A stretch of 19,956 nucleotides of DNA from Burkholderiaceae bacterium. GTDB lineage: Bacteria; Pseudomonadota; Gammaproteobacteria; Burkholderiales; Burkholderiaceae. Shown piece by piece: positions 7,332-14,509 of this stretch. The notes below the pieces were generated by a model. It made no database searches and had not been told where the DNA came from. It worked only from the letters and a program-made list of their open reading frames with translations. The stretch lies in the NCBI GenBank assembly GCA_023253905.1, contig JALREG010000330.1:1-19956 (forward strand). Direction: 5' to 3'. Each line of letters starts with the position of its first letter. The stretch's first letter is position 1. Made by a program: the position numbers and the translations under genes.

Positions 7332-8003
7332 TTAGCGGATGCTGACCGCCTTGCGCTCATAGCGGGACAACAGACGCACAAGCGGCCAGAGAAGTAAGAG
7401 GTACAGCAGCCCCGCCGCGATCACGGGCGAGGCGTTGTAGGTGACCGACTGCACCTGGCGCGCGGCATACAGCAGCTCGGGTAGCGCAACCACGCTCGCA
7501 ATCGAGGTGAGCTTCACCACCTCCAGCGTGTTGCTGATCAGGTCGGGCACCACATTACGAACCGCCTGTGGCAGCACCACCAGACGCAGACTCTGCCAGC
7601 GGGTAAGCCCGGTCGAGCGTGCCGCCTCGTGCTGTCCGGTGGCCACCGATTCGATCCCAGCCCGAAGAATTTCACCGTAATAGCTTGAGGTGTTGAGCAG
7701 AAACGCAATGGCCACCGCCACGAACGGCGGCGGCTTAAAGCCCAGAAAGGGCAGCCCGAACGCCACAAAGAGCAACAGGACGAGTGGCGGAAACGCCCGG
7801 AACAGATCGGTATAGATCACCGCCGACCAGCGCAGCGCGCGCAGCCGCGAAGTGGAGGCAAGCGCGAGCGCAAGCCCTCCTGCAAAGCCGAGCGGCACAG
7901 CGACCAGGCTCAGCAGCAGCGTCATGACCAGACCCTGCGCGAGATAGGGCAGCGCCTCGCGCAGGATCTGCACATTGAAGAAGCCGTCGATCAGCGCTTC
8001 CAC
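7332..8003 (-). CDS. Amino acid-type ABC transporter permease (second)
   Basis: 223 residues from GTG 8003, a HisM/GlnP-type (His/Glu/Gln/Arg family) inner-membrane permease with about five hydrophobic helices. The EAA loop that docks the ATPase is GQHEAARSTGLTRWQSLRLV, and the family end (ASVVALPELLYAARQV) is present. The frame stays open for 107 codons upstream, but that stretch is the shadow of the first permease and is not membrane-like. GTG 8003 is selected by GAGG at 8009-8012 and by the normal length. It overlaps the first permease by 13 bases, so the two are probably translationally coupled and form a heterodimeric channel. The next gene, hydantoin racemase, starts 12 bases after its stop. 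Confidence 0.93.
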   Translation of the reverse strand: MEALIDGFFNVQILREALPYLAQGLVMTLLLSLVAVPLGFAGGLALALASTSRLRALRWSAVIYTDLFRAFPPLVLLLFVAFGLPFLGFKPPPFVAVAIAFLLNTSSYYGEILRAGIESVATGQHEAARSTGLTRWQSLRLVVLPQAVRNVVPDLISNTLEVVKLTSIASVVALPELLYAARQVQSVTYNASPVIAAGLLYLLLLWPLVRLLSRYERKAVSIR

Positions 8004-8662
8004 GCAAACCTCGTCTCTACCCAGCGGCCCAGCCAGACCAGCGGGATAAACAGGATCAGGTAGGCGATCGCGCCCAGCGTGAGCGGCGACGGATTGTAGG
8101 AGAACGAATAGCCAGCCTGCGCCTGATAAAGAATTTCGCCCACGGCCACCACCGACGCAAGCGCCGTGTTCTTGGTGATGACAATGGCACGGCTGGTGAG
8201 CGGCGCCACCGTGAGGCGCACCGCCTGCGGCAGCACCACTAGGCGCAGCGCCTGTACAAAACTGAGGCCGCTCGAGCGTGCCGCCTCCCACTGCCCGCGT
8301 GGCACCGAGAGAATGCCGGCCCAAACAATTTCTTCAGCGAATGCGGCGAGCACCAGCGACAGCCCGATCCAGGCCGACGCAAAGCCCGAAAACCGTACCC
8401 CGACGGTTGGCAGGGCGAAATAAATGATGATCAGGATCACGAGCGGCGGCACCGCGCGAAACACATCGGCAAAAAGCACGATCAGCGCGTTCAGCACCCG
8501 GATCTGAAGGCTTCGGAGCACCCCCAGCGCAAGCCCCAGCGCGAGCCCGCTTGCCACCACCGCGAGCGCGAGCAGAATCGTGACCCCCATGCCCTCCAGC
8601 ACCTTCGGCAGGTACTGCAGCATCACCTGCAGATTGAAGAAGGTGTCGATCAGGCCGGTCAT
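7991..8662 (-). CDS. Amino acid-type ABC transporter permease (first)
   Basis: 223 residues from ATG 8662. A HisQ-type permease with hydrophobic segments around GVTILLALAVVASGLALGLA, ALIVLFADVFRAVPPLVILI and LTLGAIAYLILFIPLVWL. The EAA loop is GQWEAARSSGLSFVQALRLV, and the FRAVPPLV segment is characteristic of polar amino acid permeases. The ATG has GGAGG seven bases upstream; an upstream TTG (8668) is less likely. It lies 28 bases after the ATPase gene and overlaps the second permease. With its partner it should form the membrane channel of an importer whose binding protein and ATPase are encoded just upstream. The substrate is inferred only from the hydantoin context: hydantoins, N-carbamoyl amino acids or the amino acids themselves. 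Confidence 0.94.
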   Translation of the reverse strand: MTGLIDTFFNLQVMLQYLPKVLEGMGVTILLALAVVASGLALGLALGVLRSLQIRVLNALIVLFADVFRAVPPLVILIIIYFALPTVGVRFSGFASAWIGLSLVLAAFAEEIVWAGILSVPRGQWEAARSSGLSFVQALRLVVLPQAVRLTVAPLTSRAIVITKNTALASVVAVGEILYQAQAGYSFSYNPSPLTLGAIAYLILFIPLVWLGRWVETRFAWKR

Positions 8663-8690
8663 CGGCAACCCTCCCGAGCCAGTCGCCCCA

Positions 8691-9497
8691 TCAGCGGTGT
8701 TCCACGCTGGCCACGAATTCGCGGATCCGCACCGGCGCCTCGGGCCCGAAGATCAGCGCTGGGGGTCCCTGTTCGATAATCTGCCCGCGCTCCATGAACA
8801 CCACGCGGTCGGCGGCCCCGCGCGCAAAGCCCATTTCATGGCTCACCACCATCATGGTCATGCCGGCTGATCGCAATTCGCGCAGCACCGCGAGCACGCT
8901 TCCGACGAGCTCGGGGTCGAGCGCCGAGGTGGGCTCATCGAACAGCACGATGGCGGGCTCGAGCGCAAGCGCCCGGGCGATTGCCACCCGCTGCTGCTGG
9001 CCCCCTGAGAGTTCGCCGGGCTTGGCGTCGCCGCGGTCTGCAAGGCCCACCTTGCGAAGGGCCTCGATCGCGAGTGCATGCGCCTCCTCTCGCGGGCGCC
9101 TGAGCACATGAATGAGCGCAAGCGCCACGTTGTCGCGCGCACTGAGATGAGGATAGAGATTGAACGATTGAAACACCATGCCAATCCGCCTGCGCATGGC
9201 GTTGAGATCGGTGCCCGGTGCGAGCAGATTCGAGCCTTCAAACCAGATCTCGCCGGCGGAGGGCTCCTCCAGCCGGTTACAGCAGCGAAGGAGCGTCGAC
9301 TTGCCCGACCCGGACGGCCCGATGATGAAGACGAGTTCGCGCCGCGCGATCGACAGGTCAATGCCGCGCAGCACCTCAGTTGGGCCAAAGCGCTTACGCA
9401 GACCGCGGATCGCTAGGAGCGGCGGGCCCGACTGCTCGGGGCCCGCCGCTCCCGTGGCCACACCCGGATGGGCGGCCGTCGGTGCGCTTACCTGCAC
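8691..9497 (-). CDS. Amino acid-type ABC transporter ATP-binding protein
   Basis: 268 residues from GTG 9497. Nucleotide-binding motifs are complete: Walker A GPSGSGKST (60-68), Q-loop FQ (Q110), signature LSGGQQQR (163-170), Walker B VLFDEP (184-189), D-loop SALD and the switch histidine H220. This is the GlnQ/HisP subfamily, which powers the import of polar amino acids. The catalytic core begins near residue 27; the preceding 26 residues are an unusual Ala/Gly/Pro-rich extension whose DNA contains a 14-bp hairpin. No ATG, GTG or TTG lies between that hairpin and the core, so the extension must be translated at least in part. GTG 9497 lacks a clear Shine-Dalgarno and overlaps the binding-protein stop by 10 bases, pointing to translational coupling. 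A second GTG at 9461 is an alternative start. Confidence 0.95.
   Translation of the reverse strand: MQVSAPTAAHPGVATGAAGPEQSGPPLLAIRGLRKRFGPTEVLRGIDLSIARRELVFIIGPSGSGKSTLLRCCNRLEEPSAGEIWFEGSNLLAPGTDLNAMRRRIGMVFQSFNLYPHLSARDNVALALIHVLRRPREEAHALAIEALRKVGLADRGDAKPGELSGGQQQRVAIARALALEPAIVLFDEPTSALDPELVGSVLAVLRELRSAGMTMMVVSHEMGFARGAADRVVFMERGQIIEQGPPALIFGPEAPVRIREFVASVEHR
9416..9452 (-). other. Perfect 14-bp GC hairpin inside the start of the ABC ATPase gene
   Basis: Bases 9416-9429 and 9439-9452 are exact reverse complements (14 bp, nearly all G-C) around a 9-base loop. On the minus-strand mRNA it comes about 35 bases after the binding-protein stop, within the first 30 codons of the ATPase. No U-tract follows. 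Stem-loops after binding-protein genes are known to protect the upstream mRNA in amino acid ABC operons; here the element lies inside coding sequence. Confidence 0.7.
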
Positions 9498-10336
9498 TTC
9501 GGTTCGTGAGGCGTTGCCTCATGGCCAGGCAGGCCCGGTACGCCGTAGCCCGCGTACAAGGTCACCGCGGCTGACCCGGCTTCGGGCTTTACCCCAAACC
9601 ATTTTTCATGAAGCTGCGCGATCGTGCCATTTTTCTTCAGGCACTCGATCGCTTCGTCCACCTGGTTACGGGTCTTCGCGTCGTCCTTGCGGAACACCGC
9701 GGCCCACACCAGACCTTCGTCAACTTTGAGCGTGGTGAGCGTGAGCTTGCCCTTGTTGCGAAGCGCAGCATAAGCCGACACCGTATTACCACCCAGGGTG
9801 GCATCAGCGCGGCCGGAGAGCACCGCCTGAACCGCATCCGAGTTGGTGGGGTAGGACTCATGGCGAAAGCCGTATTTGCCAGCGTTATCGGCGAGCCACT
9901 TGTCGTAGGCCGAACCCTTGTTGGCTGAGATGAGCTTGCCTTTCAAGTCGTCGAGCGACTTCAAATCGGGCTTACCGGCAGGCACCAGGAACTGGTAATA
10001 GGTGTTGAGATAGCCCTCGGTAAAGAGCAGGTTCTGAGCGCGCTCACGCGTGACTGTGGTGGGGGCGCCAACAAAGTCGATCCGGCCCGCATTCATGGCA
10101 GGAATGAGTCCTGAAAATTCGGCTGCGTGGATCTCGATTTTGCGACCGAGCTGCTTACCGATTTCCATGATGAGGTCGACGTTGAATCCCTCCACACCGC
10201 CACCGAGCTTGGGCATGGCGTGCGGCGCGAACGTGCCGTCCACGCCCGCGAGCATGGGCTTGTCCTGCGCGCCAGCCGCCACTGACACGGCGCTGATCGA
10301 GAGAGTGAGAAGGGCCTTCAGAGCGAGTCGTTTCAT
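9488..10336 (-). CDS. Periplasmic substrate-binding protein of amino acid-type ABC transporter (family 3)
   Basis: 282 residues from ATG 10336. A Sec signal peptide is clear: MKRLALKALLTLSISAVSVAAGA with likely cleavage after Ala23. The mature part carries family 3 (SBP_bac_3) features: GVEGFNVDLIMEIGKQLG, FSGLIPAMNAGRIDFVGAPTTVTRERA, and a second lobe with LKGKLISANKGSAYDKWL and SGRADATLGG. It should capture the ligand in the periplasm for the ATPase and permeases encoded next. The start is decided by a perfect AGGAGG (10341-10346); a longer in-frame reading from 10399 has no such site. It follows the D-carbamoylase gene by 93 bases with a weak possible hairpin (10406-10424). Ligand-binding residues cannot be assigned confidently by eye, so the ligand stays open. 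Confidence 0.94.
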   Translation of the reverse strand: MKRLALKALLTLSISAVSVAAGAQDKPMLAGVDGTFAPHAMPKLGGGVEGFNVDLIMEIGKQLGRKIEIHAAEFSGLIPAMNAGRIDFVGAPTTVTRERAQNLLFTEGYLNTYYQFLVPAGKPDLKSLDDLKGKLISANKGSAYDKWLADNAGKYGFRHESYPTNSDAVQAVLSGRADATLGGNTVSAYAALRNKGKLTLTTLKVDEGLVWAAVFRKDDAKTRNQVDEAIECLKKNGTIAQLHEKWFGVKPEAGSAAVTLYAGYGVPGLPGHEATPHEPKCR

Positions 10337-10340
10337 GCTT

Positions 10341-10346
10341 CCTCCT
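10341..10346 (-). promoter_or_regulatory. Consensus Shine-Dalgarno deciding the binding-protein start
   Basis: AGGAGG on the minus strand lies four bases before ATG 10336, much stronger than the sites of its neighbours. It fixes the start at the signal peptide and fits the high expression expected of a periplasmic binding protein. Confidence 0.8.
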
Positions 10347-10429
10347 GGGTGGTCAAGCGGCCCATGAACAGGCCGACGTATCAACACTGCAAACGCCATG
10401 CCGCCCCGCGATGGTGCAGCGCGGACAGG

Positions 10430-11377
10430 CTATCCGTTGGCGGGCGTGTCTTGCGCGCCCACGCGGTCAATCAGAATGCGGTAGTGCTCGGGGCGCCGAT
10501 GCGCCGCATAGTTGAACATGGTCTTCTTCAAGTTCTGCGCCAGATCGAGATCGGCCTCCACACTGATCAGTTCATCGTCTTCGGATGCCGACTTCGCCAC
10601 GATCTCGCCGGTGGGCGCCACGATGACCGAGTGGCCGAACATTCGGTTGCCGTCTTCGAAGCCGCATTTGGCGGTCTCGACCAGCCAGGTCGCATTCATG
10701 AACGCCATGGCCTGCGCCATGATCAGGTGATGGTGCACCCGGAGCGCCGGCGGTTCAGGATAGTGCAGATTCTCGGTCGGCGTGTTGAAGCCAAGCGTGA
10801 TGAGCTCGGCACCCTGCAGCGTAAGCGCGCGAAACGCCTCCGGCCAACGCCGATCGTTACAGATCAGCATGCCGATAATGGCGTCCTGCGAACGCCAGGT
10901 CTGAAAGCCCAGATCGCCCACTTCGAAATATTTTTTCTCCAGGTGCTGAAACGCTGCCTGCGGCTTGAAATCGGCGTGGCCGGGAAGATGCACCTTGCGG
11001 TATTTACCCACGATGGCACCCGCTGGAGACACCAGAATCGCGGTATTGAATCGACGGGTGGTGCCGGCCTCCTGCGTGAGCTCGGCATAGCCCAGATAAA
11101 ACCCGATGCCATAGCGACGCGCATCGTCAAAGAGCGGCTGCGTGACCGCGGAGGGCATCTCGCGCTCGAAAAACCGCGCATCCACTTCTGCCTGGTCGTC
11201 ATACCACTTGCGCGGAAAAAACGTAGTGAGCGCAAGCTCGGGGAACACCACGAATTTCACGCTGCGCGCGTGCGCCTGCCGAAGGAGCTCGCGTAGACGC
11301 GCGACCGCCTGTTCGCGGGTATCCGACAGATGAATGCCACCCATCTGAGCGGCTGCGATAGCGAGCTTGCGGGTCAT
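10430..11377 (-). CDS. N-carbamoyl-D-amino acid hydrolase (D-carbamoylase, nitrilase superfamily)
   Basis: 315 residues; Agrobacterium D-carbamoylase is about 304. The nitrilase triad is present: E47 (VFPELALTTFFPR), K128 (KYRKVHLPGH) and C173 (LICNDRRWPE), nearly identical in numbering to the characterised enzyme. Long conserved stretches such as FQHLEKKYFEVGDLGF and FGHSVIVAPTGEIVA, and a C-terminal RRPEHY, make the carbamoylase assignment strong compared with beta-ureidopropionase or nitrilase. It hydrolyses N-carbamoyl-D-amino acids to D-amino acid, CO2 and ammonia in the cytosol, the last step of the D-hydantoinase route. Its ATG overlaps the hydantoinase stop by four bases (ATGA), so the two are translationally coupled. 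The pathway gene is often called hyuC; naming varies. Confidence 0.95.
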   Translation of the reverse strand: MTRKLAIAAAQMGGIHLSDTREQAVARLRELLRQAHARSVKFVVFPELALTTFFPRKWYDDQAEVDARFFEREMPSAVTQPLFDDARRYGIGFYLGYAELTQEAGTTRRFNTAILVSPAGAIVGKYRKVHLPGHADFKPQAAFQHLEKKYFEVGDLGFQTWRSQDAIIGMLICNDRRWPEAFRALTLQGAELITLGFNTPTENLHYPEPPALRVHHHLIMAQAMAFMNATWLVETAKCGFEDGNRMFGHSVIVAPTGEIVAKSASEDDELISVEADLDLAQNLKKTMFNYAAHRRPEHYRILIDRVGAQDTPANG

Positions 11378-12837
11378 AACGAGTCACCCCACTGAGAGAG
11401 CTGCGCCACCTCGGGAATGACCCGCCCGGCCGGAAGAAGGGCGTCAGAGCGCTCGCGTGCGAGAAAGCGTCCGCGACCGCGTTCGGCCCGGATCGCCCCT
11501 GGAGCGGCATCCTGATCGATCAGCTGCTCGCCGCGCGAGAGCACCACCACCGGCCAGCCGGTGAGTTCGCGCCCGGCGTAAGGCGTATAGCCGGTGTTGT
11601 CATGAAGCAGCGCCGCATCGATCTTTACCCGGCGCGCCGGGTCCCAGATTGCGATGTCGGCGTCGCAGCCAGGTGCGATCCGACCCTTTGCAGACAACCC
11701 ATAAATCTCGGCATGACGGGTGGCGGTCAGGTTGACAAACTCTGGCAGGCTGATGCGGCCGCTGCCCACACCCTGGGAAAAGAGCAGCGGCAGGCGCAAC
11801 TCCAGCCCCGGTACGCCATTGGCCATTTCTTTGAAAGTAGTCTTTTCGCCCTTGGGGAGCTTGCCGCTTGCGTCATAGCGATAGGGCGCATGGTCGGATG
11901 AATAGACCGCAAGCGCGCCATCCTTGAGCCCCTGCCAGCAGGCCTCTTGTGCGGCCTCGTCGCGCGGCGGCGGCGAGCAGCAGAACATGGCGCCTTCCAG
12001 CCCGCGGTCGATGTCGCGAGCAGTGAGAAAGAGGTACTGCGGGCAGGTTTCGCCATAGACCTTCACGCCGCGCGCCTGCGCCTCGCGGATGGCAGCCACC
12101 CCTTCTATCGTGCTGACATGCACGATCAGGATCGGGGTATCGACCACCTCGGCAAGTGCGATCACCCGATTGATCGCCTCAGCTTCGGAGGAACGCGTGT
12201 GGCAGATCGCATGATAGCGGGGCGCCACCCGCCCCTGGCCCACCATGCGGCCAGCAAGCCAGCTGATGATGCCGTGATTTTCCGCGTGCACCATCACCAG
12301 CGCGCCGTGGCTTCGCGCAGTCATGAGCACATCGAGAATCTGCTCATCATGGAGCCGCATCCGGTCATAGGTCATGAAGATCTTGAACGAACGGATGCCG
12401 GTTTCAATCGCCTCGGGAAGATCGCGAGCCAGCGTATCGCCGTCGGGGTTGGCCACGATCAGATGAAAGCCGTAGTCGATCACCGCCTTCTCTGCTGCAC
12501 GCCGGTGATAGTCGGCCAGCACCACGGGGATCCGGTCACCGCGGTGCTGCGCGCAGAACGGGACCACGGTGGTGGTGCCACCAAACGCCGCCGACACAGT
12601 CGCCGAATGAAAATCGTCGGCGCACATGATGCCGAAGGAGGAGACCTGCTCAATATGGCAGTGACTGTCGACCCCACCCGGCATCACCAGGCGACCCCGT
12701 GCATCGATCTCGCGCCGGGCCGTGGGGAGCGCACTTCCGAGCGCGACGATCTTCTCGCCCACGATCCCCACATCGGCGCTCGACACACCGTCGGCGTTAA
12801 CAACGGTTCCACCACGAATCACGCAATCCAGTTGCAT
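11374..12837 (-). CDS. D-hydantoinase/dihydropyrimidinase family amidohydrolase
   Basis: 487 residues, a cyclic amidohydrolase of normal length. Binuclear metal ligands are visible: H59 and H61 (GVDSHCHIEQ), the carboxylated lysine K152 (SFKIFMTY), H184 (MVHAENH), H240 (IVHVST) and D315 (YSSDHAPY); Y157 matches the tyrosine that contacts the substrate ring. The numbering nearly equals that of Bacillus D-hydantoinase (58, 60, 150, 183, 239, 315). It opens 5-substituted hydantoins (or dihydropyrimidines) to N-carbamoyl amino acids. The metal motif reads HCHIEQ rather than the commoner HTHxx, which marks a divergent subgroup. Coupling to a D-carbamoylase and a racemase favours hydantoins as substrate. 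The ATG has AAAGGA upstream; a 6-bp hairpin lies in the 52-base gap before it. Confidence 0.95.
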   Translation of the reverse strand: MQLDCVIRGGTVVNADGVSSADVGIVGEKIVALGSALPTARREIDARGRLVMPGGVDSHCHIEQVSSFGIMCADDFHSATVSAAFGGTTTVVPFCAQHRGDRIPVVLADYHRRAAEKAVIDYGFHLIVANPDGDTLARDLPEAIETGIRSFKIFMTYDRMRLHDEQILDVLMTARSHGALVMVHAENHGIISWLAGRMVGQGRVAPRYHAICHTRSSEAEAINRVIALAEVVDTPILIVHVSTIEGVAAIREAQARGVKVYGETCPQYLFLTARDIDRGLEGAMFCCSPPPRDEAAQEACWQGLKDGALAVYSSDHAPYRYDASGKLPKGEKTTFKEMANGVPGLELRLPLLFSQGVGSGRISLPEFVNLTATRHAEIYGLSAKGRIAPGCDADIAIWDPARRVKIDAALLHDNTGYTPYAGRELTGWPVVVLSRGEQLIDQDAAPGAIRAERGRGRFLARERSDALLPAGRVIPEVAQLSQWGDSL

Positions 12838-12854
12838 CAGAACGGTCCTTTCGC

Positions 12855-12871
12855 GCGCCGGTTTTCGGCGC
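12855..12871 (-). other. Hairpin between aldolase and hydantoinase genes
   Basis: GCGCCG (12855-12860) and CGGCGC (12866-12871) form a perfect 6-bp stem with a 5-base loop in the 52-base gap between two operon genes, just upstream of the hydantoinase ribosome binding site. It may be a processing or stability element; no U-run supports termination. Confidence 0.4.
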
Positions 12872-12889
12872 CGATGACAGCGTGCAGGC

Positions 12890-13834
12890 TCAGGCCTGGC
12901 GCCCGCGAAGCGCCTCGAGCTTGGTATCGATCCTCGCCATCATCCGGGTGAGATCATCATGCTCGTCAGCGTTCAGCTGCACCCCGGGCGCGCGCACGCG
13001 GGCGCTGCGGATCGCGCCCCGCCGACGCAGAATTTCCTTGCGCCAGGCAAGCGACACGCCCGCCTGGGTTTCATAGCGAACCAGCGGGAGGTAAATTTCG
13101 AACAGGTCATCGGCCAGATCGCGATTGCCCGCCTGCATCGCGCGGTACACCTCGGTCAGCATCTCGGGGTAGGCCACCCCGGTCATCGGCCCGTCGGCGC
13201 CGCGTGCCAGTTCGAGCGGATAGAAGAGGCCGTTGTTGCCGACCAGAATCGATGAGCGCCGCAGCCCCTTGGCCTCGAGCGCCCGGACCCGGGAGATCTT
13301 GGTGAGCCCAGGACAGTCTTCGGCCTTCAGCATCACCACCTGCGGCAGTTCCTCCACGATGCGCTCGAAGACCGGCACCGACATCCAGGCCCCGGTCACC
13401 GCGGGATAGTCCTGCAGGCACACCGGCACATCGGGGCCAAGGGCCCGACACGCGCCAGCAAAGAAATTGAAGAACTGCTCGTCGGTTTTGACGGTGGCGG
13501 GCGGCGCGATCATGACCCCAGCCGCACCCGCCCGCATCGACTCACGAGCAAGCGACACCATGGGATCGTACGCAGGCGCCGAGACGCCGACAATCACCGG
13601 AATACGCCCCGCCACCCTCGCGAGGAAGCGCCGCATGACCGCGAGCGATTCCTCTGCCGAGAGCTTCTGCGCTTCGCCCATGATGCCGAGAATGGTGAGG
13701 CCATCGATCCCGAAACTCAGATAGAAGTCGGTGAGCGTGTCAATGCTCTCGTAGTCGACCTCACCCGAATCGGTAAACGGGGTGGCGGCGATGATGAACA
13801 CGCCACGGGTCTGCGGGCTGATCAGCTGCGCCAT
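12890..13834 (-). CDS. Dihydrodipicolinate synthase family (DapA/NanA-like) Schiff-base aldolase
   Basis: 314 residues, a TIM-barrel class I aldolase/lyase. The Schiff-base lysine is K170 (VVMLKAEDCPGL) and the catalytic tyrosine Y143 (CLQDYPAVTG). The usual GTTGE loop reads GIMGE (50-54), replacing both threonines of the DapA proton relay, and the SRTG arginine of true DapA is absent, so it is not expected to make dihydrodipicolinate. It probably cleaves or condenses a 2-oxo acid such as pyruvate with another partner. It overlaps the RidA-like stop by one base (TGATG), with GAGGTGAG upstream, and is followed by the hydantoinase. Its place in the operon suggests that it handles a carbon skeleton derived from the hydantoin; the substrate is unknown. 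Confidence 0.9.
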   Translation of the reverse strand: MAQLISPQTRGVFIIAATPFTDSGEVDYESIDTLTDFYLSFGIDGLTILGIMGEAQKLSAEESLAVMRRFLARVAGRIPVIVGVSAPAYDPMVSLARESMRAGAAGVMIAPPATVKTDEQFFNFFAGACRALGPDVPVCLQDYPAVTGAWMSVPVFERIVEELPQVVMLKAEDCPGLTKISRVRALEAKGLRRSSILVGNNGLFYPLELARGADGPMTGVAYPEMLTEVYRAMQAGNRDLADDLFEIYLPLVRYETQAGVSLAWRKEILRRRGAIRSARVRAPGVQLNADEHDDLTRMMARIDTKLEALRGRQA

Positions 13835-14328
13835 CAGTCTCTCACCTCGAAGAGTGCTTCGATTTCAACCGGTATGTCGCGATAGAGTTCGGCAACGCCG
13901 ATCGCCGAGCGCGTGTGCCGGCCAATCTCGCCAAACACCTCCACCATCAGGTCGGAAAACCCATTGAGCACCAGAGAGGGCGTGTTGAAGCCCGGTGCGC
14001 AGTTGATGAAGCCAATCGCATGCACCACCCGCACCACGCGATCCAGTGACCCGATACAGCCCTTCAGCGTGCCCAGGATATAGAGCCCGGTTTCGCGCGC
14101 AGCGACAGCACCCTGGGCCTCGTTGAGTTCGCGGCCGAGTTTACCGGTGATGACCGGCGTGTCGGTGAGCGGTTCGATCGGGCCATGGCCGCTCATGTGC
14201 ACATGAATACCCGAGCGTAGCGCGCGCACGCGGTTAGGTTTATCGATCCAGGCGGGCGGCAGCACGATACCCAGCTGCTTTAAACGCGCCTCGGGGGAAA
14301 TTCCGGGAGGACAGGCACCTGCGCTCAT
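13834..14328 (-). CDS. RidA (YjgF/YER057c/UK114) family protein, long form
   Basis: 164 residues from ATG 14328, longer than the roughly 128-residue E. coli RidA. It matches the longer family branch (PF14588-like) with the N-terminal PEARLKQLGIVLPPAW, then MSGHGPIE (45-52) and the C-terminal RSAIGVAELYRDIPVEIEALFEV. The arginine that holds the substrate carboxylate in RidA is present (R140, equivalent to R105), whereas the following C107-equivalent is alanine. RidA proteins speed hydrolysis of reactive imine/enamine intermediates to 2-oxo acids and ammonia; this branch is less well characterised. It is the first gene of the nine-gene minus-strand operon. ATG 14328 has AGAGGGG upstream; a GTG at 14352 would add eight residues without such support. 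Its presence suggests that an amino acid in the pathway is oxidised to an imine (inference). Confidence 0.9.
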   Translation of the reverse strand: MSAGACPPGISPEARLKQLGIVLPPAWIDKPNRVRALRSGIHVHMSGHGPIEPLTDTPVITGKLGRELNEAQGAVAARETGLYILGTLKGCIGSLDRVVRVVHAIGFINCAPGFNTPSLVLNGFSDLMVEVFGEIGRHTRSAIGVAELYRDIPVEIEALFEVRD

Positions 14329-14450
14329 CGCAAGTACCCCTCTTGCTCGCACACATTAGATAGCGGCAACATTTGCATAACCCGACCCATGCGCTGGCAC
14401 TCCTCTGAGCATCAATCGAAAACCGCCGACCCGGCGCATCGCGAACCGGT

Positions 14451-14483
14451 CCGGCCAGACGGGCCCACCGGTGGGCGGGCCGG
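14451..14483. promoter_or_regulatory. Nested GC-rich palindrome in divergent promoter region
   Basis: A perfect 14-base palindrome, GCCCACCGGTGGGC (14463-14476), is flanked by CCGGCC (14451-14456) and GGCCGG (14478-14483), also an inverted pair. As DNA it could be a dimer-binding operator; as RNA, a strong hairpin. It lies about 135 bases from each start codon, midway between the two operons. Confidence 0.45.
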
Positions 14484-14491
14484 GGCCAATG

Positions 14492-14509
14492 TTGCCTGAT
14501 CCGAGGCAA
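14492..14509. promoter_or_regulatory. Operator-like inverted repeat upstream of flavoprotein gene
   Basis: TTGCCTGATCCGAGGCAA: 6-base arms TTGCCT and AGGCAA are exact reverse complements with a 6-base spacer. The 18-base size fits a site for a dimeric GntR-, LacI- or MarR-like repressor. It lies about 110 bases before the flavoprotein start. The regulator is not encoded in the window. Confidence 0.4.

Noticed and set aside
6342..7397. 351-codon plus-strand frame spanning the hydrolase end and the hydantoin racemase gene
   Set aside because: It overlaps two well-supported genes in other frames and has no recognisable domain or ribosome binding site.
8004..8324. N-terminal extension of the second permease by 107 codons
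   Set aside because: The extension is the out-of-frame reading of the first permease, is not membrane-like, and GTG 8003 with GAGG gives the normal family length.
10349..11296. 315-codon plus-strand frame opposite the D-carbamoylase gene
   Set aside because: It is the antisense shadow of a gene with a complete catalytic triad; its translation is Arg/His-rich with no family resemblance.
11947..12951. 334-codon plus-strand frame opposite the hydantoinase gene
   Set aside because: Antisense shadow typical of GC-rich coding DNA; composition is His/Arg-rich and no motif is present.
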